A stretch of 6,634 nucleotides of DNA from Candidatus Melainabacteria bacterium (GTDB lineage Bacteria > Actinomycetota > Actinomycetes > Mycobacteriales > Pseudonocardiaceae): positions 1 through 6,634 of the forward strand of contig CAJCJE010000822.1 in the NCBI GenBank assembly GCA_903970565.1. Reading direction: 5' to 3'. A program made the translations under genes and the position numbers. This document shows positions 1-5,402 of this stretch, piece by piece. The notes below the pieces were generated by a model that did no database searches, was not told the DNA's origin, and saw nothing but the letters and a program-made list of their open reading frames with translations. The stretch's first letter is position 1. Each line of letters opens with the position of its first letter.

Positions 1-1
1 C

Positions 2-430
2 GAGTACGGCTACGAGTTCGGCACGGTCGGCAGCAGGCTGGACGATCTCGCTGAGGCACTGCCCAGGATCGAACAGCGCTGGGAGAAACTGAATCCGGTG
101 CCCACCCGCAAGATCCCGGTGCTGATCGGCGGCGGCGGCGAGAAGAAGACTCTCAAACTGGTTGCCAAGCACGCCGACATCTGGCACTCCTTCTCCAGCG
201 GCGAGGAGTTCGCGCACAAACAGCGGGTACTCGCCGCGCACTGCGCCGACATCGGCCGCGACCCGGCGGAGATCGAGTGCTCGGTCGGCGTCAGCGGCAA
301 GCCGGCCGAGGTCGGACCCGCGCTGCGCGCCCTCGGCGTGAGCACGTTCACCCTCGGCGTCGGCGGCCCGGACTACGACCTCAGCGCGCTGCGCGAGTGG
401 GTTTCCTGGCGCGACGCGGAAAACGGCTGA
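2..430 (+). CDS. F420-dependent LLM-class oxidoreductase, C-terminal part (partial)
   Basis: This is the last 142 codons of a luciferase-like (LLM) flavin/F420-dependent oxidoreductase; the start lies before the window. The frame is open from base 2 to the TGA at 428-430. Recognisable features are the core strand and glycine-rich loop KIPVLIGGGGEKKTL, followed by AKHADIWHSF, which is typical of LLM TIM barrels where the loop contacts the cofactor phosphate. The C-terminal helix pair ends in LREWVSWRDAENG. From memory the sequence resembles the actinobacterial Rv1855c-like (TIGR03560-type) subgroup, whose substrate is not established, so a hydride-transfer reaction using F420 is a family-level inference. 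It is convergent with the DUF1697 gene and followed immediately by a strong hairpin. The family call is secure; substrate and cofactor are not visible here. Confidence 0.9.
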   Translation, partial: EYGYEFGTVGSRLDDLAEALPRIEQRWEKLNPVPTRKIPVLIGGGGEKKTLKLVAKHADIWHSFSSGEEFAHKQRVLAAHCADIGRDPAEIECSVGVSGKPAEVGPALRALGVSTFTLGVGGPDYDLSALREWVSWRDAENG

Positions 431-437
431 CCATCAG

Positions 438-480
438 CCGACGCGGTGGCGCGGCCCTGAAGGTCACGCCACCGCGTCGG
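438..480. terminator. Bidirectional terminator-like hairpin
   Basis: A perfect 14-bp inverted repeat (438-451 pairing with 467-480, CCGACGCGGTGGCG in the left arm) encloses a 15-nt loop. It begins 7 nt after the oxidoreductase stop codon. The right arm lies inside the last codons of the convergent DUF1697 gene, and that gene's stop codon (464-466) lies at the loop edge. There is no T-run on either side, which is common for actinobacterial terminators. It could serve both convergent genes. Confidence 0.7.
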
Positions 481-1012
481 TGAGCAACGCGGCCAGTTTC
501 GTCACCGTGTTCCAGTTGCGAGCGGTGACCGTGACCTTCAGCTTCCGTTCGACGAACGGGCCGACCTGCGGTGCGGCCTGGACCCCGTCCGGGCACCACT
601 GGTAGATCACCCGGTCCCCGAGGCTGATCTGTTCCGGCGACAGCGCAACGGGATCATGCGTGGCCAGCAGGTCCGCGTCCGGGCTCGCGGAGAGGAACAA
701 CGCCATCATCCGCGAACCGTTGGTGGCGACCTCGGCGAGCGGATTGCCGGCGATCACCGCGTCGAGTTCCTCGGCCGTCCTGATCAGGCATCGGACGGTG
801 AGCCCCCACCTGTCGCTGATGGCTTGTTCGATCCGCGCGGCCCACTGCGCCGACCTGCCTCTGGCGACGGTGACGACCGCGTTGCCGCTCTGTAGCAGCG
901 TCCGCACCTCGGTACAGCCCAGGCCGGTCAGCAGCGCACGCAGGTCGGCCATTGCGATCGTCGCCCTGCCGCCGACATTGATACCACGCAACAGCAGCGC
1001 ATATCGCGTCAT
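464..1012 (-). CDS. DUF1697 domain-containing protein
   Basis: This 182-residue protein is a full-length match to the DUF1697 family, which is usually about 170-185 residues. The N-terminus MTRYALLLRGINVGG is the family hallmark. It is followed by the helix with LRALLTGLGCTEVRTLLQSGNAVV, a conserved region in which the LQSGN stretch is characteristic. The C-terminal part, FVERKLKVTVTARNWNTVTKL, also matches the family, where an (S/A)RNWNT-type segment is typical. No biochemical function is established for the family, and none can be read from the sequence. The ATG at 1012 is preceded by GGAAAGGGG about 5 nt upstream, a good ribosome binding site. There is no signal peptide or transmembrane segment, so it is probably cytoplasmic. 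It is divergent from the membrane-protein gene at 1123 and convergent with the oxidoreductase; no functional link to the SPFH/AIM24 block is visible. Confidence 0.92.
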   Translation of the reverse strand: MTRYALLLRGINVGGRATIAMADLRALLTGLGCTEVRTLLQSGNAVVTVARGRSAQWAARIEQAISDRWGLTVRCLIRTAEELDAVIAGNPLAEVATNGSRMMALFLSASPDADLLATHDPVALSPEQISLGDRVIYQWCPDGVQAAPQVGPFVERKLKVTVTARNWNTVTKLAALLTDAVA

Positions 1013-1122
1013 CGCAACCCCTTTCCGGCCCGGAGTCTAGGCCGCCGCCGCGCCTGCGCCCCTCCGAAACCCCGTGCACCCGGTGGTGGCGGTGTCCGGG
1101 GGCAGGGAGGAACATCGACACC
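1013..1122. promoter_or_regulatory. Divergent intergenic region (DUF1697 / membrane protein)
   Basis: These 110 bp separate two genes that read outward, so they must hold the start signals for both unless one is leaderless. I can place the two ribosome binding sites at its edges but see no convincing -35/-10 pair on either strand. The call rests on gene arrangement only. Confidence 0.4.
1104..1110 (+). promoter_or_regulatory. Ribosome binding site for the membrane-protein GTG start
   Basis: AGGGAGG is a near-ideal Shine-Dalgarno sequence, but it sits 12 nt before the GTG at 1123, longer than the usual 5-9 nt. No other ATG, GTG or TTG in this frame lies between them, so 1123 is still the best start. 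The nearby ATG at 1127 is out of frame. Confidence 0.5.
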
Positions 1123-2178
1123 GTGGATGCCAACCAGGCCAACCAGTTCAACGCGGGCCGGTTCAACGCGGACCGGTTCGACGAGGCCGTTGACGCGGAG
1201 TTGGCGGCGGCCCGTCTCCGGGTGCTCTCGCAGGTCAGCAAACTCGGCGAGTACGGCGGCCCCACGCTGCGGCCGACGAGCCTGAACACCCAGCAGCGAA
1301 TGCGGGAACCGTATGCCGAACTGGCCGCCAAGCTGGACGCGCGGGCGCGGGCCGGCTGCTCGGCCGAGGGCGAGGACCATCCGCGCCGGGCGGCCGCGAT
1401 CCGGGGCGCGGTCCCGGCCGGGCTGCTGGCCGTGCTCGGCGCGGTGCTGCTGGTCGTCTCGGTGGCCGGCGCGGCGGTGACCGGCGGCGGGCAGGTGCTG
1501 ATTCTGACCATTCTCGGGCTGATCGCGCTGGTCGGTGGCATCGGCACGGCGGTGCCACTGGCGGTGTACGCGAGCAGGGACCCACTGCGGTTGACCTCGG
1601 CCGACCGGCACGGCCTGCACGAGGCGAAGCGCTGGGAGTCGCGGCAGGGCTGGATCGGGCCGCAGTCCGGTTCCCCGCAACGCCGGCTGGTGATCATCGC
1701 GCGTGACCTGGTCGAGCGGATCGTGGCCAGTCCGGCCTGGGTGTCCGGGCACCTCGACGCGCATCGCACCCAGCTGGACCTCGTCCGGGAACTCGACCAG
1801 ATCGACGAGCAGGCCTTCGGCCTTGCCATGCTGCGTGCCCAGCTCGCGGCCGGTCAGCCGGTGCCGGGCGACCCGCGGGCGGTGGCCGCCGACGCGGGCT
1901 GGCAACGACTGGTGGATCGGGTCGCCGGTCTGGCCATCTATGCCGACCGGTTGGCGCGGACCGGGCTGGAGCTGGACAGGCAGGCCGCCGAGTACGACGC
2001 CGCGTTCGCGGACGGTCAGGTGGCCGGGCTCGTCGCGGGTTCGGTCCGCGACGAGCTGGCCGCCGACACGCTGCGCTCGCTCAGCGCCGAGTTGAGCGCG
2101 CCGGCCGAACTGGGTGATCGGCCGGCCGGCGCCGGCAACTCCGAACAGGACCCGCCGACTACCAGCTTCGAGAGGTAG
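1123..2178 (+). CDS. Uncharacterised protein with two transmembrane helices
   Basis: I do not recognise this 351-residue protein. It has three parts. Residues 1-92 are hydrophilic and start with an asparagine/phenylalanine-rich stretch containing a short repeat (FNAGR then FNADR), followed by a predicted helix (about 20-40). Two long hydrophobic segments follow, about 96-119 and 124-150, separated by a short glycine turn; they form a compact transmembrane hairpin. Residues 151-351 are charged and mostly helical by composition, with repeated heptad-like Leu/Ala/Val spacing around 210-325, and end in a disordered Pro/Thr-rich tail. With two helices, the N- and C-terminal parts should lie on the same side of the membrane; a basic stretch before helix 1 (HPRRAAAIR) suggests the cytoplasm. 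There is no signal peptide and only one cysteine (C79), so no zinc ribbon. The reading frame has strong actinomycete codon bias and overlaps the convergent AIM24 gene by 20 bp. Position beside AIM24 and SPFH genes makes it a candidate membrane partner, which is inference from location only. Confidence 0.8.
   Translation: MDANQANQFNAGRFNADRFDEAVDAELAAARLRVLSQVSKLGEYGGPTLRPTSLNTQQRMREPYAELAAKLDARARAGCSAEGEDHPRRAAAIRGAVPAGLLAVLGAVLLVVSVAGAAVTGGGQVLILTILGLIALVGGIGTAVPLAVYASRDPLRLTSADRHGLHEAKRWESRQGWIGPQSGSPQRRLVIIARDLVERIVASPAWVSGHLDAHRTQLDLVRELDQIDEQAFGLAMLRAQLAAGQPVPGDPRAVAADAGWQRLVDRVAGLAIYADRLARTGLELDRQAAEYDAAFADGQVAGLVAGSVRDELAADTLRSLSAELSAPAELGDRPAGAGNSEQDPPTTSFER
1146..1186 (+). repeat. 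15-bp imperfect tandem repeat in the membrane-protein 5' end
   Basis: GTTCAACGCGGGCCG (1146-1160) is repeated as GTTCAACGCGGACCG (1161-1175) with one mismatch, and a decayed third copy starts at 1176 (GTTCGACGAGG). The copies encode FNAGR, FNADR and FDEA. The repeat is in frame, so copy number can change without breaking the gene. Confidence 0.7.
2100..2126 (-). terminator. Candidate terminator of the AIM24 operon inside the convergent gene
   Basis: A perfect 9-bp stem (2100-2108 with 2118-2126; GCCGGCCGA on the minus strand) encloses a 9-nt loop. It starts 33 nt past the stop codon of the distal AIM24 gene (2159) and lies within the final codons of the membrane-protein gene on the other strand. 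It has no T-run. Because coding constraint and GC richness also create such stems, this is a tentative call. Confidence 0.35.
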
Positions 2179-3046
2179 CGAACGAGTGCGCGGTGATCGC
2201 CTCGGACTTCTCCGGACGCTGGTAGACCGACTGCACCGCGACCCGGCCCGGCCCGATCAGCCGCAGCCAGACGCTGCGGTAGTTGAACGAGCGCATGAAG
2301 TTCAGCCCGCGTGAGTGCGGATACTCCAAATGCAGGTGCATCCGCACCGACATGTCGCGGTAGAGCAGCGCGCTGGGCTGGATGAGCAGCGTCTCGTTCG
2401 GCGCGAGGTCGCGGACGAAGGTGTTGCCCGGCGAGTGCAACAGCAGCAGTCCGGGTTGGGCCGGCGCGGTGAAAATGTCGCCGTACATGCCCATCGGATA
2501 GTGCGTCTCCCGGTCGTCGCCGCCTCCGGTGACGAACCAGACGCCGGAGCGCTCCCAGCTGTACTTGATCTGCCCGGTGGCGACCAGGAAACGGTGCTCG
2601 CGCACCCAGATCTGCTGCCCGTTCTGCAACGGCAGGGTCACGATGTCGCCGGCGTGGTTGTCGGACAACGCGATGTGGCCGGGCCCGCGCCCCTCCACCA
2701 TGATCAGCGGCAGGCCGGCCATGACCCGGCTCCAGCCGCCGGCAAGGCTCATGTTCGACAGTTTCGCCGTGGTGTCGCACCACAACAGGTTGTGATGCGA
2801 GAAGTAGATCGAGTCCTCCTGCGCCAGCGTGAACTCCGCCGCCGGCACCTGGAATCCCTCGATCTGGCAGTACGACTGGCCGAACTGGATTCTGGCCATG
2901 TCCTTGATCGGCGGCTGTTTCTGCCAACCGGAGTCGCTGATCGACGCCTTCACGTTCACCGGGGCGCCACAGCGCACGCAGGATGTCTGGGTCGGGTCGC
3001 TTGCCTGCCGGCAGTATCGGCAGACGTAGGTACCGGGTGAGGTCAT
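2159..3046 (-). CDS. AIM24-family protein with N-terminal zinc ribbon (distal paralogue)
   Basis: This 295-residue protein has an N-terminal zinc ribbon with Cys at 9, 12, 23 and 26 (CRYC, then CVRC), a short linker, and an AIM24 (DUF124/TIGR00266-type) domain over about residues 36-275. Family features include CQIEGFQVPAAEF, the GRGPGHIALS turn, the VREHRFLVATG segment, QPGLLLLHSPGNTF, and the closing LIGPGRVAVQSVY. The AIM24 fold is an all-beta domain; yeast Aim24 supports inner-membrane organisation in mitochondria, while bacterial roles are poorly defined. No signal peptide or membrane helix is visible, so it is probably cytoplasmic or peripheral. ATG at 3046 follows the upstream AIM24 stop after only 7 nt, with GAGG just upstream, so the two are co-transcribed and probably translationally linked. 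Compared with its neighbour it carries a 20-residue C-terminal tail, the end of which is encoded in the 20-bp overlap with the convergent gene. The family assignment is strong; the molecular role is unknown. Confidence 0.92.
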   Translation of the reverse strand: MTSPGTYVCRYCRQASDPTQTSCVRCGAPVNVKASISDSGWQKQPPIKDMARIQFGQSYCQIEGFQVPAAEFTLAQEDSIYFSHHNLLWCDTTAKLSNMSLAGGWSRVMAGLPLIMVEGRGPGHIALSDNHAGDIVTLPLQNGQQIWVREHRFLVATGQIKYSWERSGVWFVTGGGDDRETHYPMGMYGDIFTAPAQPGLLLLHSPGNTFVRDLAPNETLLIQPSALLYRDMSVRMHLHLEYPHSRGLNFMRSFNYRSVWLRLIGPGRVAVQSVYQRPEKSEAITAHSFATSRSW

Positions 3047-3053
3047 GTCCGCC

Positions 3054-3863
3054 TCACTCCGAGTTGTTGTGCACGTACATGGACTGGATGCCGACCCGGC
3101 CCGGTCCGGTCATCTCGGCCAGGTACATGCCCCGGCTGAGCAGACCGGTCTTGAGCGGAGTCTTGACCGCCGCCATGCCCACCGTGGAGTCCTTGTACAG
3201 GTAGGCACCGGGCTCGACGAGGATCTTCTCCCCCGGCTGCAACACCCGTTCGAACACGTTGCCGTAGCCGTGCAGCAGCAACAGTCCCGGTTGGCCCGCC
3301 GTGATGAACCGGTCCATGTACATGCCGCTGCCGCCGTGCAGGACGTTGGCCAGGCCCTTGATCCGGACGAACGAGTAGCTGATGCTGCCGGAGGCGACCA
3401 GGAAGGCGTGCTCGCGCACGTCCAGTTCCATGCCGGGATGCAGTGGCAGCACGACGAGTTCGCCGGGCGAGTCCTTGGAGAACGCGATCCGACCCGGTCC
3501 CTGACCGACAGTGACGATGTGCGGCATCCCGCCGAAGGAGCGCCGCATCCCGCCGCCGGTGTTCAGCGCGGAGATCGGGGCGCTCTCGTCCTTCCACAAC
3601 ATCACGTGGTGCTCGAAGAACACCGCGTCACCATGCCCGAGGTTGATCTCGGCCACCGGCACCAGCTCGCCCTCGACCTGGCAGGTGCTGTTGGAAAATC
3701 GAAACTCGGTCATGTCGCGCAGCCGGGGTGCTTCCCGCCAACCCGAGTCGCTGACCTTGTTGCGCTCGTCCTGTGGCGCGCCACAGGTCAGGCAGCTTGT
3801 CGTGCCAGGCGGATTCTGCCCCCTGCACCACTGACACTCGATCCGGTCCACGCGGTTCTCCAT
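3054..3863 (-). CDS. AIM24-family protein with N-terminal zinc ribbon (proximal paralogue)
   Basis: This is the first gene of the minus-strand operon, 269 residues long. The zinc ribbon uses Cys at 10, 13, 24 and 27 (CQWC, then CLTC), the same spacing as in the downstream paralogue. The AIM24 domain spans about 37-264. It shares with its neighbour the blocks SDSGW, CQxEG, GxGPGxIA, VREHxFLVAxG, PGLLLLHxxGNxF and GPGRVxxQSxY, which shows a tandem duplication that has since diverged substantially. It lacks the neighbour's long C-terminal tail, ending in YVHNNSE. No signal peptide or transmembrane helix is present. The ATG at 3863 is preceded by AAAGGCGA, a modest ribosome binding site. The gene diverges from the SPFH gene across 129 bp, which suggests shared regulation. 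A structural or scaffolding role at the membrane is inferred from the family and context, not shown. Confidence 0.92.
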   Translation of the reverse strand: MENRVDRIECQWCRGQNPPGTTSCLTCGAPQDERNKVSDSGWREAPRLRDMTEFRFSNSTCQVEGELVPVAEINLGHGDAVFFEHHVMLWKDESAPISALNTGGGMRRSFGGMPHIVTVGQGPGRIAFSKDSPGELVVLPLHPGMELDVREHAFLVASGSISYSFVRIKGLANVLHGGSGMYMDRFITAGQPGLLLLHGYGNVFERVLQPGEKILVEPGAYLYKDSTVGMAAVKTPLKTGLLSRGMYLAEMTGPGRVGIQSMYVHNNSE

Positions 3864-3992
3864 TTCGCCTTTGGGCCCCCACAGCCCAGCTGGATCGGGT
3901 AGAAGTTAGCAGTGCGTGTGGCTTTACCGCGCGCGACGCCAGTAGCGGTAGGGTTGCGATTCAAATCGGTTGGCTGGTCGTGGAGGCTGGGC
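3864..3992. promoter_or_regulatory. Shared divergent promoter region (AIM24 operon / SPFH gene)
   Basis: These 129 bp lie between two outward-reading genes and must contain the promoter for the AIM24 operon and probably that for SPFH. A TANNNT-type -10 candidate for the minus strand is TAACTT (3903-3908), about 40 bp before the AIM24 ATG; one for the plus strand is TAGGGT (3949-3954), about 39 bp before the SPFH GTG. Neither has a clean -35 box at the standard distance. CCAGCTGG (3886-3893) is an 8-bp palindrome that could be an operator, or chance. The region is visibly less GC-biased than its flanks around 3900-3967. The region call is firm; the individual boxes are weak. Confidence 0.5.
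3982..3986 (+). promoter_or_regulatory. Ribosome binding site that fixes the SPFH start
   Basis: GGAGG lies 6 nt before the GTG at 3993. The frame is open further upstream, with an alternative GTG at 3912, but that one lacks a comparable site and would add 27 residues with no resemblance to the family. The start at 3993 gives an N-terminus (V/M)ALFGREFIAV, which fits the usual short lead-in of these SPFH proteins. Confidence 0.75.
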
Positions 3993-5144
3993 GTGGCACT
4001 GTTCGGGCGGGAATTCATCGCGGTTCCTGACGACCGCAAGGGTCAGTTGGTTTTCAAATGGCCGGACGTGAGCATCCGGCGCTTCACCCATGCGATCGTC
4101 AATGCCGACGAGGTCGCGCTGTTCGCCAACACCGGCCAGGTCGTGCAGACGATGGGCCCCGGTCGGCACCAGATCGACGCGAACGAACTGCCCGGCCTCG
4201 GCGCGCTGCTGGATCATCTCAGCGGTGGCAACGCCTATCGCGCCGAGCTGTACTTCGTCGGTAGCCGTGAGTACACGGGATTCACCTTCGGCGGCCGGAT
4301 CGACGACGTGCAGGACCGGCAGACCGGCCTGATCGTGACCCTGCGGGTGTTCGGCGACTACGCCCTGCGGGTGTCCGACCCGATCCGGTTGATCACCAAC
4401 CTGCTGAGCACCGTGGACGTCACCAACAACGACATGGTGTCCAACTGGGTGAGTGACCAGTTGCTGAAGGTGATGCGCACCGACGTCACCAGTCAGATCG
4501 TCCGCAACGGCTGGCCGATCCTCGGTCTGTCCGCCTACACCCCGGACATCGAGCAGGTCGTGATCGCCAAGGCCAACGAGCAGCTGGCCAACTACGGCGT
4601 GGCGATGACCCGGATGGGCAACTTCGACATCAACCTCACCCCCGAGGACGCCGCGCAGCTCAAGACGCTCGCCAAGGACACCAGTTACTCCCGGCTCGCG
4701 GGCGGCTTCAACCAGTACGCGGCCGGCGAGATGGCGTTGGGTGCCGGGCAGGGCATGTCGCAGGGCGGCGGCGCGGTCAGCGGCGCCTTCCTCGCCGCCG
4801 GTCTCGGCATGGGCGGTCAGGCAGCCGGCCAGGCGGCCATCCCGTCCGCGCCGCCACCGGCGAGCGGTTTCGCCGGTGGGACGCCCGGTGGTTACGTCGG
4901 CCCGCCGCCGGCCGGTGCTCCGCAGACCGGACCGCAGGCTCTCCCCGCCGGCCAGCAGCAGCCGGCACCGGCGCCGGCCACGGTGAACTGCGCGTCCTGC
5001 CAGACGCCGAACCCGGCCGGGGCGAAGTTCTGCATGAGCTGTGGCCAGCCGGTCGCGCCACCGGTCGCGCACTGCACCAACTGCGGCACCGAACTTCCGC
5101 CCGGCGCGCGGTTCTGCGGCAACTGCGGCACCCAGGCCGGCTGA
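3993..5144 (+). CDS. SPFH-domain protein with two C-terminal zinc ribbons (YdjI-like)
   Basis: With the GTG start at 3993 this is a 383-residue protein. Residues 1-25 form a short lead (ALFGREFIAV); an SPFH (stomatin/prohibitin/flotillin/HflK-C) domain covers about 30-240, with VNADEVALFANTGQVVQ, the MGPGRHQID turn, the strand LIVTLRVFGDYALRVSDP, and the helical end ANEQLANYGVAMTRMGNFDINL. Residues about 245-330 are a low-complexity Gly/Ala/Pro/Gln linker. The C-terminus has two zinc ribbons, Cys 333/336/347/350 and Cys 361/364/375/378. The domain order matches the Bacillus YdjI type (once annotated as virion core-like), which is associated with PspA and membrane stress; that role is known for the relative, not for this protein. 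There is no transmembrane helix or signal peptide, so membrane binding would be peripheral or via a partner. It diverges from the AIM24 operon. The domain call is strong. Confidence 0.92.
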   Translation: MALFGREFIAVPDDRKGQLVFKWPDVSIRRFTHAIVNADEVALFANTGQVVQTMGPGRHQIDANELPGLGALLDHLSGGNAYRAELYFVGSREYTGFTFGGRIDDVQDRQTGLIVTLRVFGDYALRVSDPIRLITNLLSTVDVTNNDMVSNWVSDQLLKVMRTDVTSQIVRNGWPILGLSAYTPDIEQVVIAKANEQLANYGVAMTRMGNFDINLTPEDAAQLKTLAKDTSYSRLAGGFNQYAAGEMALGAGQGMSQGGGAVSGAFLAAGLGMGGQAAGQAAIPSAPPPASGFAGGTPGGYVGPPPAGAPQTGPQALPAGQQQPAPAPATVNCASCQTPNPAGAKFCMSCGQPVAPPVAHCTNCGTELPPGARFCGNCGTQAG

Positions 5145-5165
5145 ACGCAACGCCTCTGACGGTCT

Positions 5166-5189
5166 CCCGTGGACAGTTCGCGCCACGGG
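5166..5189 (+). terminator. First hairpin after the SPFH gene
   Basis: A perfect 7-bp stem, CCCGTGG (5166-5172) with CCACGGG (5183-5189), encloses a 10-nt loop 21 nt after the SPFH stop codon. There is no T-run. It may act with the stronger hairpin downstream, or merely stabilise the 3' end of the mRNA. Confidence 0.4.
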
Positions 5190-5218
5190 TGACGCGGGCC
5201 GTGTTTCGACCAGGTGGA

Positions 5219-5251
5219 CGGCGCCGACGGAGTGACCATCCGTCGGCGCCG
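5219..5251. terminator. Strong hairpin between SPFH and the convergent operon
   Basis: A perfect 13-bp GC-rich stem (5219-5231 with 5239-5251) closes a 7-nt loop, GTGACCA. Two more G-C pairs can form outside a single mismatch (5216-5217 with 5253-5254). It lies 74 nt after the SPFH stop and about 150 nt beyond the end of the convergent minus-strand operon, so it could stop transcripts from both sides. The lack of a T-run is normal for actinomycetes. Confidence 0.7.
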
Positions 5252-5402
5252 CCCTGTCCGGAGAACTCCTCGGGGGGCAGCGGCGTCCGCATCCGGCCAG
5301 AGATTGCCCGGACCGGGATTCCAGCCGACGCGAGCACCATCGCGTCCACAGTGGATGTGCCGGTGCACGGTTCGTCAAGGGCACGCGGCAGGCTTCGCAC
5401 GC

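Noticed and set aside
654..1905. Minus-strand open frames of about 300-390 codons opposite the membrane-protein gene.
   Set aside because: They are low-complexity Arg/Ser/Pro/Ala sequences without domain motifs and overlap both the DUF1697 and membrane-protein genes.
2315..3902. Long plus-strand open frames (241 and 285 codons) opposite the AIM24 genes.
   Set aside because: Their composition (His/Arg/Val/Gln rich) and position are those of shadows; the minus-strand AIM24 frames have clear family motifs.
3912..3992. An upstream GTG start for the SPFH gene at 3912, adding 27 residues.
   Set aside because: It has no good ribosome binding site, and the GTG at 3993 has GGAGG at ideal distance and gives a family-like N-terminus.
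4892..5368. A minus-strand frame with repeated PQLPQN / PQLVQC / PQLMQN motifs that looks like a repeat protein.
   Set aside because: The repeats are the exact antisense of the CxxC zinc-ribbon knuckles of the SPFH protein, a familiar source of false genes.
3924..5384. A 486-codon open frame on the minus strand opposite the SPFH gene.
   Set aside because: It is antisense to a well-supported SPFH gene, is rich in Arg/Gly/Val/His as expected of a GC-rich shadow frame, and shows no recognisable domain.
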